Assembly (NCBI GenBank): GCA_030638405.1
Contig: DAOWER010000175.1
Span: forward strand, 1-10,621
Source of the DNA: Candidatus Eiseniibacteriota bacterium
Lineage (GTDB): Bacteria; Joyebacterota; Joyebacteria; Joyebacterales; Joyebacteraceae
Reading direction: 5' to 3'
Length of the DNA stretch: 10,621 nucleotides
Positions 1 through 5,947 of this stretch are shown piece by piece. A program made the translations under genes and the position numbers. Below the pieces are notes generated by a model that worked only from the letters and a program-made list of their open reading frames with translations, searched no databases and was not told the origin of the DNA. Numbering within the stretch: the stretch's first letter is position 1; every line of letters starts with the position of its first letter.

Positions 1-46
1 CCGCGCCACCCTTGACGCTCGCGGCCTGATACGCGGTCCGTTAGGC
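1..46 (+). repeat. attC site 1, right arm only (window begins inside it)
   Basis: This is the 3' arm of an integron attC recombination site. It ends in the R' core GTTAGGC at 40-46, matching the GTTRRRY consensus, preceded by an L'-like block (GATACGCGGTCC). It is nearly identical to the right arm of the site ending at 1149: both read GCGCCACCCTT, then CGCTCGCGG, then GCGGTCCGTT. Recombination in attC falls between the G and the first T of R', which would put the start of the first cassette at base 41. The left arm lies before the window. Confidence 0.72.
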
Positions 47-92
47 CGCCTGACGGATGGAACGGTGGTGGCAAGGTGCCACAGGAGGGTGC

Positions 93-578
93 GTGAATCC
101 GATGGTTCGCCGATCTCGCGACTCTGATGTCGAGGTGCTGGTGGAACTGACACTCCTGGCATTCGTCCCGGTATTCGACTCGTTCCGCGAGTTGCTGGGA
201 CCGGCGATCTACCCGATTATCTGGCCCGACTGGAAGAAGGCCCAGCGGGAGGCAGTCGAGACCTTGTGCAGCAGCTCCAATGAGAATGTTGTGCTGGTGG
301 CAGAGGTGAATGGAGTGCCGATCGGCTATGTGGCCTATGGGATTCGCTCCAAGGACAGCGAGGGGGAGGTTCTCCTGCTGGCCGTTCATCCTGAGCACCA
401 GGATCGCGGCGTTGGCACGCTCCTGAATGGGCGAGCACTCGAGGAGATGAAGGCCGCTGGCGTGAAGCTGGCCATAGCTGAAACGGGCGGGGAGTCCTCG
501 CACGCACCGGCACGCAGATCGTACGAGAAGTCAGGATACGTTGGGCTGCCCTTGGTCCGGTACTTCAAGAGCTTGTAG
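93..578 (+). CDS. GNAT family N-acetyltransferase (cassette-borne)
   Basis: This is a single-domain Gcn5-related N-acetyltransferase, expected to move an acetyl group from acetyl-CoA to an unidentified amine. The acetyl-CoA pyrophosphate loop is clear: a beta strand LLLAVHPEH runs into Q-D-R-G-V-G-T at residues 103-109, matching Q/R-x-x-G-x-G/A. A C-terminal SYEKSGYVG segment matches the GNAT motif B tyrosine region. I chose the GTG at 93 because AGGAGGG (83-89) lies just upstream. The ATG at 102, which gives a more typical GNAT N-terminus (MVRRSRDSDVE), is a real alternative. The frame is also open back to an ATG at 57, 10 nt after the attC core, but that extension has no good ribosome site and does not look like GNAT sequence. 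It is the only gene between two attC cores, so it is the payload of one cassette (41-753). GNATs are frequent integron cargo. Substrate unknown. Confidence 0.9.
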   Translation: MNPMVRRSRDSDVEVLVELTLLAFVPVFDSFRELLGPAIYPIIWPDWKKAQREAVETLCSSSNENVVLVAEVNGVPIGYVAYGIRSKDSEGEVLLLAVHPEHQDRGVGTLLNGRALEEMKAAGVKLAIAETGGESSHAPARRSYEKSGYVGLPLVRYFKSL

Positions 579-636
579 CCGTTGTCTGGCTTGGCGGTCG
601 GCGAGTATGGAAGAGGTCCTGATGTGTATGTCAGGA

Positions 637-759
637 GGCCAAAAAAGTGTATGAACTTGGCTAGCTTTTCTGCCACGCCTACTGCACCGCGGGCTGTCGC
701 CCGCGACGCACCCGGCGCGACAGCCTTGACACCCGCGGCTGATGCGCGGTACGTTAGCC
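637..759 (+). repeat. attC site 2 (about 123 bp)
   Basis: The right core GTTAGCC (753-759) follows GATGCGCGGTAC, as in the other sites. The left arm begins GGCCAAA (637-643), which pairs only imperfectly with R', followed by the GTGTATGAAC block shared with sites 3 and 4. The middle holds strong inverted repeats, CCGCGGG with CCCGCGG and CTGTCGC with GCGACAG, which would fold into a long hairpin typical of attC. Left-arm pairing is weaker here than in site 3, so the exact left end is approximate. Confidence 0.68.
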
Positions 760-805
760 GGGCCGCACTGGCGGACGCACAGTAGTCTCGATGGGAGGTG
801 CACCA

Positions 806-961
806 ATGAACAGACTGGGCTTCCTTGGCTTCCTTGGTTTCCTCGGTTGCCTTGGCTTCTTGAGCTACTTGCCCGACTCTCAGAACCTATCCAATCTGTA
901 CGGGTTCTTTGTGTTGTTCGCTCTGTTCGCGCTATTCGCTGTTCCGGTACGCAGCAAGTAG
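806..961 (+). CDS. 51-aa hydrophobic protein with Leu-Gly-Phe repeats
   Basis: This short gene lies between attC cores at 753 and 1143 and is the only payload of a 390-bp cassette. The ATG at 806 sits 7 nt after GGAGG (794-798), an ideal ribosome site. The N-terminus is a repeat of the tripeptide Leu-Gly-Phe (residues 4-19: LGFLGFLGFLGCLGFL), encoded by a roughly 9-bp tandem DNA repeat of the form CTTGGCTTC. A short polar linker (PDSQNLSN) follows, then a second hydrophobic stretch FFVLFALFALFAV and a basic end (VRSK). It probably makes two short membrane segments. Similar LGF-rich starts occur in small membrane proteins such as DUF3796-type proteins; I infer resemblance, not family membership. 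Function unknown. Uninterrupted frame, good ribosome site and cassette position argue for a real gene. Confidence 0.72.
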   Translation: MNRLGFLGFLGFLGCLGFLSYLPDSQNLSNLYGFFVLFALFALFAVPVRSK

Positions 962-1022
962 TCGCGATTACCAGAGCGGCGCAGTCTGAGATTCGGACGT
1001 TTGCACGGCATGACGTGCGACC

Positions 1023-1149
1023 GGCCAACTGGTGTATGAACCCGCCGAGCCTGGGTGTCACGAGGTCTGCGAGGAGGCTGCCGCTTCGTGTCAGCCAGCT
1101 CACCCCGCGCCACCCTTCACGCTCGCGGGTTATGCGCGGTCCGTTGGGC
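1023..1149 (+). repeat. attC site 3 (about 127 bp), best preserved
   Basis: The left core GGCCAAC (1023-1029) pairs at six of seven positions with the right core GTTGGGC (1143-1149). The inner arms are complementary: the left GTATGAACCCGCCGAGC matches the reverse complement of the right arm, GCATAACCCGCGAGC, once one G and one C are left unpaired and one T/C difference is allowed. An unpaired extrahelical G in the left (L'') box is a hallmark of attC, used by IntI to choose the bottom strand. Length falls within the known attC range. Confidence 0.78.
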
Positions 1150-1188
1150 CCGCGGCGCTGGCGAGATGGTCAGATTGGAGGAACGGAG

Positions 1189-1395
1189 ATGAGCAAGCGC
1201 TGGAATTCGTCGAGGTGGTTGCTGGGCGGTGCCATCACGCTCTTCGTGATAGCACTCGTGCCCATCATCGGCGGCTCGATGCTGGGTGACAAGCGCATGA
1301 TCTTCCTCCACGGGGGTTTCTTCATCAGCGTAGGGATCGTGTTGCTTGGTCTGTCACTGGGGCTCTCAAGGCGTTCATCTCGTGAGGTGACCTGA
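1189..1395 (+). CDS. Small two-helix membrane protein (68 aa), cassette-borne
   Basis: The ATG at 1189 lies 7 nt downstream of GGAGG (1177-1181) and 40 nt after the core of attC site 3. The protein has a basic start (MSKRWNSSRW), a first hydrophobic segment at residues 11-30 (LLGGAITLFVIALVPIIGGS), a short charged loop (LGDKRM), a second segment at about 37-58 and a basic C-terminus (SRRSSREVT). By the positive-inside rule both termini should face the cytoplasm. It is followed directly by the left arm of another attC-like element. I do not recognise a family; small membrane proteins of unknown role are typical cassette cargo. Confidence 0.75.
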   Translation: MSKRWNSSRWLLGGAITLFVIALVPIIGGSMLGDKRMIFLHGGFFISVGIVLLGLSLGLSRRSSREVT

Positions 1396-1469
1396 GCGCC
1401 GGGGCCTGACCAGCGTATGAACCCGTCGAGCTTGTGTGTCGCGTCGATTGCACCGCGCGCATTGGTGCA
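1396..1469 (+). repeat. attC site 4, left arm only (right arm missing or replaced)
   Basis: Starting right after the stop codon, this stretch holds R''-like GGCCTGAC (1403-1410), the GCGTATGAACCCG block and CGAGCTTGTGTGTC, aligned with attC site 3. The distance from ATGAAC to TGCACC is 32 bases here and 32 in site 2, so the two left arms are colinear. TGCACC (1449-1454) also pairs with GGTGCA (1464-1469). The expected right arm (GCGCGGTCCGTTRRRY) does not follow. The only later core-like heptamer is GTTAGAC at 1580-1586, and it lacks an L' box. I read this as a truncated or rearranged attC. Confidence 0.6.
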
Positions 1470-1628
1470 CGGCGAGATCGAGTCTGGGCTACCCAGATTT
1501 CGAGTAGCTCGATACATCAGGTGGGCTCGATAAGGGCCTCCATGAGTGAAGGCCGAATAGCCGCAGCAGGCCAAGTGTAGTTAGACTGCAGCCCGGTGAG
1601 CGCAAACGGACAGGAAAGGGGAACTGAC

Positions 1629-1838
1629 ATGAACCGACGGGCAACAGTCATCGCAGTGACCATAGTAGTCAACGCCTGCCTATGGGGCTTCGCCATCCTG
1701 ATGTCGGCCCACACGCTGAGGGGTACCGGCGCGTACCAGGAGATCCAGCACATCCTCGGCGGGTGCACCGCTACGTCGCTAGTCGTGGTGGGCGGCGGTC
1801 TCGCTGCTGTAGCTAAGAAGTCGAAAGCAGGCGACTAG
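1629..1838 (+). CDS. Small two-helix membrane protein (69 aa)
   Basis: The ATG at 1629 is preceded by AGGAAAGGGG, a purine-rich ribosome site. An in-frame GTG at 1596 would add 11 polar residues with no support. The first hydrophobic segment (residues 5-24, ATVIAVTIVVNACLWGFAIL) and the second (about 43-62, GGCTATSLVVVGGGLAAVAK) flank a soluble loop with TLRGTGAYQEIQHIL, and the C-terminus is basic. A possible degenerate attC core (GTTAGAC, 1580) lies upstream, so this may be the next cassette in the array, but that link is weak. The interval 1470-1628 before it shows no convincing gene. No family recognised. Confidence 0.72.
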   Translation: MNRRATVIAVTIVVNACLWGFAILMSAHTLRGTGAYQEIQHILGGCTATSLVVVGGGLAAVAKKSKAGD

Positions 1839-1898
1839 GCTCTGACCGCCCAGGAGCTCCGTATAGCCGGCGGGGCCCCAGGAGGTAATCGACCGCAC

Positions 1899-2432
1899 GT
1901 GGAACGTGTCATGGTCGTTGGGACGAGTTGCTCGGGGAAGACCACGCTCTCTCGCCGCATGGCAGAGGCTCTTGACATCCCGTGCGTCGAACTCGACGTG
2001 GTGTTTTGGGGGCCGGATTGGAGTGAGCGCCCCACTGACGAGTTCCGCGAGGCTGTCCGCAGGCGGGCGGCGACCGACCAGTGGGTAGTAGATGGCAACT
2101 ACAGCAAGGTGCGTGACATTCTGTTGTCCCGTGCGACCGATGCGGTCTGGCTGAACTACTCGTTTCCAGTCGTGTTCTGGCGGGCGCTATCCCGCACCTG
2201 TCGGCGGATCATCTCTCGGGAGGAGTTGTTCGGGGGCAATCGGGAGACGTTCTGGAAATCATTCTTCACCCGCGACTCGATTCTTTGGTGGGTGGTGCGG
2301 ACACATCGCTACCGGAAGCGTCTGTATCGCGAGTTATTCAGCGGCGGCACAGGCGCAAGGGTTCGTCTGACGGAACTTCGCCGACCTCATGAGGCAGATG
2401 ATCTGATAGCACGCATTCGCGGCGCTGTCTAG
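1899..2432 (+). CDS. P-loop nucleotide kinase, topology-modulation/FlaR-type AAA ATPase
   Basis: The 177-aa protein opens with a Walker A loop at residues 8-16 (GTSCSGKTT) directly after the first beta strand (RVMVV). The next region, DIPCVELDVVFWGPDW, resembles the 'xxELDxxxWxPxW' signature of the small adenylate-kinase-like ATPases annotated as 'DNA topology modulation protein' or FlaR. WVVDGNYSKVRD and then DAVWLNYSF supply the second and third strands, as in that family, and a basic helical lid follows with TCRRIIS and a WWVVRTHRYRKR block. Phosphoryl transfer from ATP is expected; the acceptor is unknown. The GTG at 1899 is preferred because AGGAGG (1880-1885) lies 13 nt upstream, though the spacing is long. 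The ATG at 1911 would leave almost no first strand. Confidence 0.85.
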   Translation: MERVMVVGTSCSGKTTLSRRMAEALDIPCVELDVVFWGPDWSERPTDEFREAVRRRAATDQWVVDGNYSKVRDILLSRATDAVWLNYSFPVVFWRALSRTCRRIISREELFGGNRETFWKSFFTRDSILWWVVRTHRYRKRLYRELFSGGTGARVRLTELRRPHEADDLIARIRGAV

Positions 2433-2492
2433 ACTTGTGCTGAGCGGAGGACCGGCAGTGGCGTGAGGGAGAACAGCGCAAGCAGTTTCAGA

Positions 2493-2580
2493 ACATCCAG
2501 ATCACCATCTGCGAAAGACAAGGGGGACGCTGGAAGATCGCATTCCAGGCATTCGTGCGGGACCCCGAACATCTGGATGT
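2493..2580. repeat. 10-bp perfect inverted repeat before the Big_5 gene
   Basis: ACATCCAGAT (2493-2502) and ATCTGGATGT (2571-2580) are exact reverse complements 68 bp apart, in the noncoding stretch 2433-2608. The second arm ends 28 nt before the start codon, so the pair could be a divided operator or the base of an mRNA hairpin. A TTGACA (2583-2588) follows the second arm, but no matching -10 box fits before the gene. There is no other evidence for function. Confidence 0.35.
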
Positions 2581-2608
2581 GATTGACATAACATGTAGAG
2601 GAGACATG

Positions 2609-3043
2609 ATGAAGACGGCAATGCACGCGCTTCTGTTGCTGCTGCTTTCGGTGACCTTCACACCTGACTGTCCAGCAGGTGAGGTCACCGACGAGGTTTC
2701 GCTCGAGGCCCTCCCGGCCTCGGTGGTGAGAACCGTACCGCAGTGTGGCGCCGCCGCCGTGGACTCGAACCTGAGCGAGATCTCCGTGACGTTCAGCAAG
2801 GACATGAAGGTCACGGGCCATTGCTGGTCGTGGTGCAGCGTGCAGGAGAGTTCCTTCCCCGTGCTCAGCGGAGCCACGGAGTACCTGGAGGACAATCGCA
2901 CCTGCGTTCTCCACGTTGCGCTCGAACCGGAGAAGACCTACGCCATCTGGATAAACGTGGATCAGTTCCAGTCGTTCCAGGACACACGGGGACATCCGGC
3001 CGTCCCGTACCTGCTGGTCTTCAGGACGGGGTCGGGGGAGTAG
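2609..3043 (+). CDS. Exported Ig-like (Big_5) domain protein
   Basis: A short Sec-type signal peptide opens the protein: MKTAMHA, a run of six leucines and SVTFTPDCPAG. The mature part begins with the Big_5 signature: VVRTVPQCGAAAVDSNLSEI followed by SVTFSKDM, equivalent to the 'P-x-x-G-x-x-V ... I-x-V-x-F-S-x-P-M' start of that Ig-like fold. The C-terminal half (LEPEKTYAIWIN, FQDTRGHPAVPYLLVFRT) matches the usual end of stand-alone proteins of this kind. No lipobox is seen. It should be a secreted or periplasmic protein of unknown binding role. Two ATGs lie in tandem (2606, 2609); the second has better spacing from GAGGAG (2598-2603). Five or more cysteines in the mature part suggest disulfides outside the cytoplasm. 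Confidence 0.83.
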   Translation: MKTAMHALLLLLLSVTFTPDCPAGEVTDEVSLEALPASVVRTVPQCGAAAVDSNLSEISVTFSKDMKVTGHCWSWCSVQESSFPVLSGATEYLEDNRTCVLHVALEPEKTYAIWINVDQFQSFQDTRGHPAVPYLLVFRTGSGE

Positions 3044-3152
3044 TTGGCGGTGGCACGCCCCTCGGGACGAGCACATGGGGTCGATGAAGGCTCCGTGTCG
3101 CTGAACGCGGCGGTCCAGCTGCAACCAGACCCACGGCACGAGGCAGGTACTC

Positions 3153-3395
3153 ATGGGAATCGTGCGCTCGAGATTCATCAAGTCGCCCCGGATCATGGCC
3201 AGGATCCGCCTGGTGACGAGGGTCAGCTTCGCTGTGGCGGCTGCACTCAGCTGGTGGACGGTGATAGATGAGGGACCAAGCGACGCGAGAGTGATCACAG
3301 CGATCATTACCACTCTGGTGGTGGTTGTAGAGGTTACAGTGCGCAGGAGGCGGCCCGAGCAGGAGGAGCGCGACACTGCGCCGGGGCCCGACTAG
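3153..3395 (+). CDS. Putative small membrane protein (80 aa)
   Basis: The 80-aa frame has a basic N-terminus (RSRFIKSPRIMARIRLVTR), two hydrophobic stretches (VSFAVAAALSWWTVI and VITAIITTLVVVVEVTV) and a highly charged tail (RRRRPEQEERD). This is the same basic, two-helix, basic pattern as the two small cassette proteins upstream. The ribosome site is weak (GAGGCAGG before ATG 3153), and ATG 3195 is an alternative. The last codons overlap a sequence resembling the attC left arm found after the 68-aa cassette protein. That supports a cassette origin for this gene. Family unknown; moderate confidence that it is expressed. The 109 bases before it (3044-3152) show nothing recognisable. Confidence 0.55.
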   Translation: MGIVRSRFIKSPRIMARIRLVTRVSFAVAAALSWWTVIDEGPSDARVITAIITTLVVVVEVTVRRRRPEQEERDTAPGPD

Positions 3396-3417
3396 CGTCT
3401 GCGGCCGACGAGCCTGA
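3379..3417 (+). repeat. attC left-arm remnant, related to site 4
   Basis: Positions 3379-3402 align without gaps to 1396-1419 with three differences in 24: both read GCGCCGGGGCC, then GAC, then AGCGT. The following 15 bases (to 3417) still match at ten positions and include CGAGC. In both cases the element sits at the 3' end of a small membrane-protein gene. No right arm with GTTRRRY follows before the next start codon. It looks like a decayed attC left arm marking a former cassette boundary. Confidence 0.5.
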
Positions 3418-3432
3418 CCCTGAGAGACAGAC

Positions 3433-3909
3433 ATGTTTGTCCTGATACGTGCGGTCACCTACGCCGCGCTCTTCATCGGTCTGGTGCTGGTGTTCGTGCC
3501 GGCTCGGGTACTGTCGGCGGCGGGCATCGCCCGGCCCGAAGCGGTCGGACTGCTGCAGGTCGGTGGGATGATGATCGGAGCGACGGGCGCCGTGGTGGCG
3601 TTGGGGTGCGTACTGGCCTTCGTCCTCGTCGGAAGGGGGACCCCCGCGCCGTTCGACCCACCCCGCCGCCTCGTGATCCGGGGGCCTTACCGCCACGTGC
3701 GGAATCCCATGTACATCGGCGCCGGTCTCGCCCTCGCCGGAGCCGCACTCTACTATCAATCGCTCGAGCTTCTTGGTTACGCCGTCGTGTTCCTTGTCGT
3801 GGTGCACCTCTTCGTGGTGTTCTATGAGGAGCCGACGTTGAAACGGAGTTTCGGAGCAGACTACACCGCGTACTGCCGTACGGTACGCCGATGGTGGCCG
3901 AAGCGATGA
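3433..3909 (+). CDS. Membrane methyltransferase, ICMT/PEMT-like family
   Basis: This integral membrane protein of 158 aa carries the conserved C-terminal block of the isoprenylcysteine carboxyl methyltransferase / phospholipid N-methyltransferase superfamily: RRLVIRGPYRHVRNPMYIGA (about residues 78-97), then helices, then FYEEPTLKRSFGADYTAYC (about 133-151). The R-x-P-x-x-x-x-H-P/N-x-Y-x-x-x core and the E-E-P-x-L-x-x-x-F-G-x-x-Y motif bind S-adenosylmethionine and position the substrate at the membrane. About four or five membrane helices are visible, two before the motif. Bacterial members are mostly uncharacterised; methylation of a lipid or a small hydrophobic thiol is possible. ATG 3433 follows a modest GAGAGACAGAC leader. 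Confidence 0.87.
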   Translation: MFVLIRAVTYAALFIGLVLVFVPARVLSAAGIARPEAVGLLQVGGMMIGATGAVVALGCVLAFVLVGRGTPAPFDPPRRLVIRGPYRHVRNPMYIGAGLALAGAALYYQSLELLGYAVVFLVVVHLFVVFYEEPTLKRSFGADYTAYCRTVRRWWPKR

Positions 3910-3940
3910 AGCGGCCTGGTGGTCAAACGTCGCCTGACCG

Positions 3941-3967
3941 GCCGCCGTGCAGACGGTGTCCGGCGGC
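3941..3967. repeat. GC-rich inverted repeat between two genes
   Basis: GCCGCCG (3941-3947) and CGGCGGC (3961-3967) form a perfect 7-bp stem with a 13-base loop, between the methyltransferase stop and the EFR1 start. No T-run follows, so a classic intrinsic terminator is not supported. The rest of 3910-4018 shows no gene. Confidence 0.3.
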
Positions 3968-4018
3968 GGCGAGTCGGAATGAGTGGTTTATCGGGCGCTG
4001 CCAGAAGAGGAGACGAGA

Positions 4019-4813
4019 GTGAAGGGAGCCATCTGCTATTACTCGGGGTCGGGCAACACGGCGCTGGCGTGCCGGTACCTGGCCGCGAAGATGGAGGGCA
4101 TCGAGTTCGATCTCATCGACGTCACCGAGGCCGAGGCGGTCGACACGGGGGCGTACGACGTGATCGGCTTCGCGGCGTTCACGGACTTCTTCGGGCCGTC
4201 GCAGGTGTTCCTGGACTTCGTGGACCGCCTGCCGCACCAGGATGGGACGCCCGCGTTCGTCCTCAGCACTCACGGCTTCATCAGCGGCAAGACGCTCAGG
4301 ATCATGGAAGCGTCCGTGGCGGCGAAGGAGTTCCGGGTCGTTGCCGGCCACGCCCTTCACACTCCGGAGAGCTACCCGCCGATGATCGTGAGAGGTAGGG
4401 ACAACGAGCAGGCGCCGAACGCCAAGGAGCTGTCGGCGTTCGACACCTTCATCTCTGAGCTGAGGCGCCGCTTGCTGGACTCGCAGGCGGGCCTGGGCGG
4501 CGCGAGCAGACCAGTGCGGATCAGCTTCCTCAACAGCCTGATGCCGTCGCGCCCTCGCACATCCGCGAGGAAGGACATGGGAGAGAAGTACGTCGACGAG
4601 GCCCTGTGCACCGAGTGCGGTATCTGCGAGAAGGGTTGCCCCTACTCGGCAATTCGCCTCGACCCCAGACCTGTGTTCGACATGAAGAAGTGCTACGGTT
4701 GCTGGAGCTGCTACAATCACTGTCCCGAGAAGGCCATCTACACGAAGAAGTTCAGGGGCGTCGGGCACTACCCCCGTCCGATCGACCTGCTGAAAGAAAA
4801 ACTGCGGGTCTGA
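4019..4813 (+). CDS. EFR1-family flavodoxin-ferredoxin protein
   Basis: This two-domain redox protein has 264 aa. The N-terminal half is flavodoxin-like: strand GAICYYSGSGNTALACRYL carries the phosphate-binding loop (S-G-S-G-N-T, about residues 9-14), followed by YDVIGFAAFTDFF and FVLSTHGFISGKT, which surround FMN in this fold. The C-terminal part holds two [4Fe-4S] motifs: Cys197, 200, 203 and 207 (CTECGICEKGCP), and Cys225, 228, 231 and 235 (CYGCWSCYNHCP). This order matches the proteins named 'EFR1 family ferrodoxin', thought to pass electrons between flavin and iron-sulfur clusters; the partner is unknown. GTG 4019 is chosen because AGAGGAG sits 6 nt upstream. A further in-frame GTG at 3983 adds 12 residues with no ribosome site. 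The interval 4814-4973 that follows shows no convincing gene. Confidence 0.9.
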   Translation: MKGAICYYSGSGNTALACRYLAAKMEGIEFDLIDVTEAEAVDTGAYDVIGFAAFTDFFGPSQVFLDFVDRLPHQDGTPAFVLSTHGFISGKTLRIMEASVAAKEFRVVAGHALHTPESYPPMIVRGRDNEQAPNAKELSAFDTFISELRRRLLDSQAGLGGASRPVRISFLNSLMPSRPRTSARKDMGEKYVDEALCTECGICEKGCPYSAIRLDPRPVFDMKKCYGCWSCYNHCPEKAIYTKKFRGVGHYPRPIDLLKEKLRV

Positions 4814-4973
4814 CGCGGGCAGGCACACGGTGGCGATGCCGCGCACTTGCTGAAAGCGACTGTAGCGGGGAGGATATGACTTCACTTCGCGCCGCGGTGG
4901 TGGTTCACTGTTGGTGGCAGAGACAGTGGTGTGAGCCGATGGATCGTCCTTGCGCCATCTGAAGGAGGGGAGA

Positions 4974-5294
4974 ATGGCACCTGCATCGGGGTCCGGAGCC
5001 GTCGCGGCGGGGATCATCGCAAGGAAGCGCAAGAAGATAATCCAGGCCTTCAGGGAACACGGAGCCACCAGTCCGGAGAAGGCCAGAACCCTGGCTGACG
5101 TAGGGCTGTCGGAAGGGCTTCTGCTGCACGTCATGAAGCTCAAGCATCTCATCGTGAATGTCGGGGGCGATAGATTCTATCTTGATACCGCGCGCGAGCA
5201 GACCGTCGATAGAACCCGCAGGGTGGTCATGGCCGTGATTGCGCTCGTCGTTGTGGTCATCGTTGTCGTGCTGTGGCGGATGGGCATGATGTAA
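4974..5294 (+). CDS. Small winged-helix-like protein with C-terminal membrane anchor
   Basis: The ATG at 4974 follows GGAGGGG closely. Residues about 17-75 (RKRKKIIQAFREHGATSPEKA, a middle helix, then LKHLIVNVGGDRFYLD) have the helix-helix-helix-beta-hairpin outline of a small winged helix: 'GATSPEKARTLADVGL' would be the turn and second helix, and 'HLIVNVGGDRFYLD' the wing. This assignment is from pattern only. A single strong membrane segment (MAVIALVVVVIVVVLW, about 86-101) follows a basic stretch (DRTRR), placing the soluble domain in the cytoplasm with an N-in, tail-anchored topology. The protein could be a membrane-tethered regulator or merely an uncharacterised small protein. It lies 50 nt before a GNAT gene on the same strand. 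Confidence 0.78.
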   Translation: MAPASGSGAVAAGIIARKRKKIIQAFREHGATSPEKARTLADVGLSEGLLLHVMKLKHLIVNVGGDRFYLDTAREQTVDRTRRVVMAVIALVVVVIVVVLWRMGMM

Positions 5295-5344
5295 GGCGCC
5301 GTGAGGTGCTTCTGTGTGAAGATAGTGAGGTGGCAGCGCATGGG

Positions 5345-5908
5345 GTGATCGCCCAAGGGAAGAAGGTCATTCTCAGGGACCGCATCCCCGCCGACGTCGA
5401 CCGGTGGCTCTACTGGCAGACGCACGGCGAGTGGAGGAAGCTCGACGCTCCCTGGGAGGCGTTTGACGATGCGATGGAGCCGGAGAAAGAGGCCGAGCTC
5501 CGGGAGAAGTTCATCGAGCGGTGTGGACGCGAGCCGCACGAGCCGCGAGGGTTGGCGGCAATCGCCGCAGTGGACGAAACGCCGCTCGGCTGGGTCAACC
5601 GCTATTCCTCCAAGAGGACCTCGCGTGAATGGTATGTCGGCATCGGCATCGCTGAAGACGGGTGGTGGAACAGGGGGCTGGGCACCGAGGCGCTCCGGCT
5701 CTGGGTCGACCACCTGTTCGCGAAGTCGGACTTCCACCGGTTGGGGTTGACGACCTGGTCCTTCAATCCGAGAATGATGCGAGTGGCAGAGAAAGTCGGG
5801 TTCGTGCACGAGGGAACTCTGCGGGAAGTCAGGGAGTGGGAGGGCGAGTTCCTCGACTGCATGGAGTACGGGATGCTGCGCCGCGAATGGGAGGCCCTGC
5901 GCCGATAG
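5345..5908 (+). CDS. GNAT acetyltransferase, RimJ/RimL-like
   Basis: This 187-aa protein begins GKKVILRDRIPADVDRW, the usual opening of RimJ/RimL-type (Acetyltransf_3) enzymes, which acetylate N-terminal amines of ribosomal proteins or small molecules. Central features are YVGIGIAEDGWWNRGLGTEAL with the acetyl-CoA loop at N109-R-G-L-G-T114, the strand LGLTTWSFNPRMMRVAEKVGF (motif B, with N/R contacts to CoA) and the end HEGTLREVREWEGEFLDCMEYGML. All match the family in order and spacing. The start is uncertain: GTG 5345 has GAGGTGG about 11 nt upstream and gives the standard N-terminus, while GTG 5330 and an open frame back to 5273 overlap the previous gene. Substrate cannot be read from the sequence. 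Confidence 0.9.
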   Translation: MIAQGKKVILRDRIPADVDRWLYWQTHGEWRKLDAPWEAFDDAMEPEKEAELREKFIERCGREPHEPRGLAAIAAVDETPLGWVNRYSSKRTSREWYVGIGIAEDGWWNRGLGTEALRLWVDHLFAKSDFHRLGLTTWSFNPRMMRVAEKVGFVHEGTLREVREWEGEFLDCMEYGMLRREWEALRR

Positions 5909-5947
5909 GGCGCCCGCGGAGGCGAAGAGACGAAGGAGGACTGAGTC

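Noticed and set aside
531..1103. 190-codon - strand frame across attC 2 and the LGF gene
   Set aside because: Its apparent repeats (GNRGNQGSQGS) are just the antisense of the LGF tandem repeat; it crosses attC hairpins and lacks a domain.
1580..1586. GTTAGAC as the right core of attC 4
   Set aside because: It fits GTTRRRY, but the conserved ATGCGCGGTCC block expected before it is missing and it does not pair with the left arm at 1403-1410. Heptamers this loose are common by chance.
4876..4962. 28-codon ORF after GGGGAGG (residues MTSLRAAVVVHCWWQRQW onward)
   Set aside because: The ribosome site is good, but the product is too short, Trp/Cys-rich and unlike anything recognisable; it ends right at the next gene's leader. 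It cannot be supported without conservation data.
3923..5152. 409-codon open frame on the - strand
   Set aside because: It is antisense to the EFR1 gene and the wHTH-like gene; the product is Arg/His-rich with no domain.
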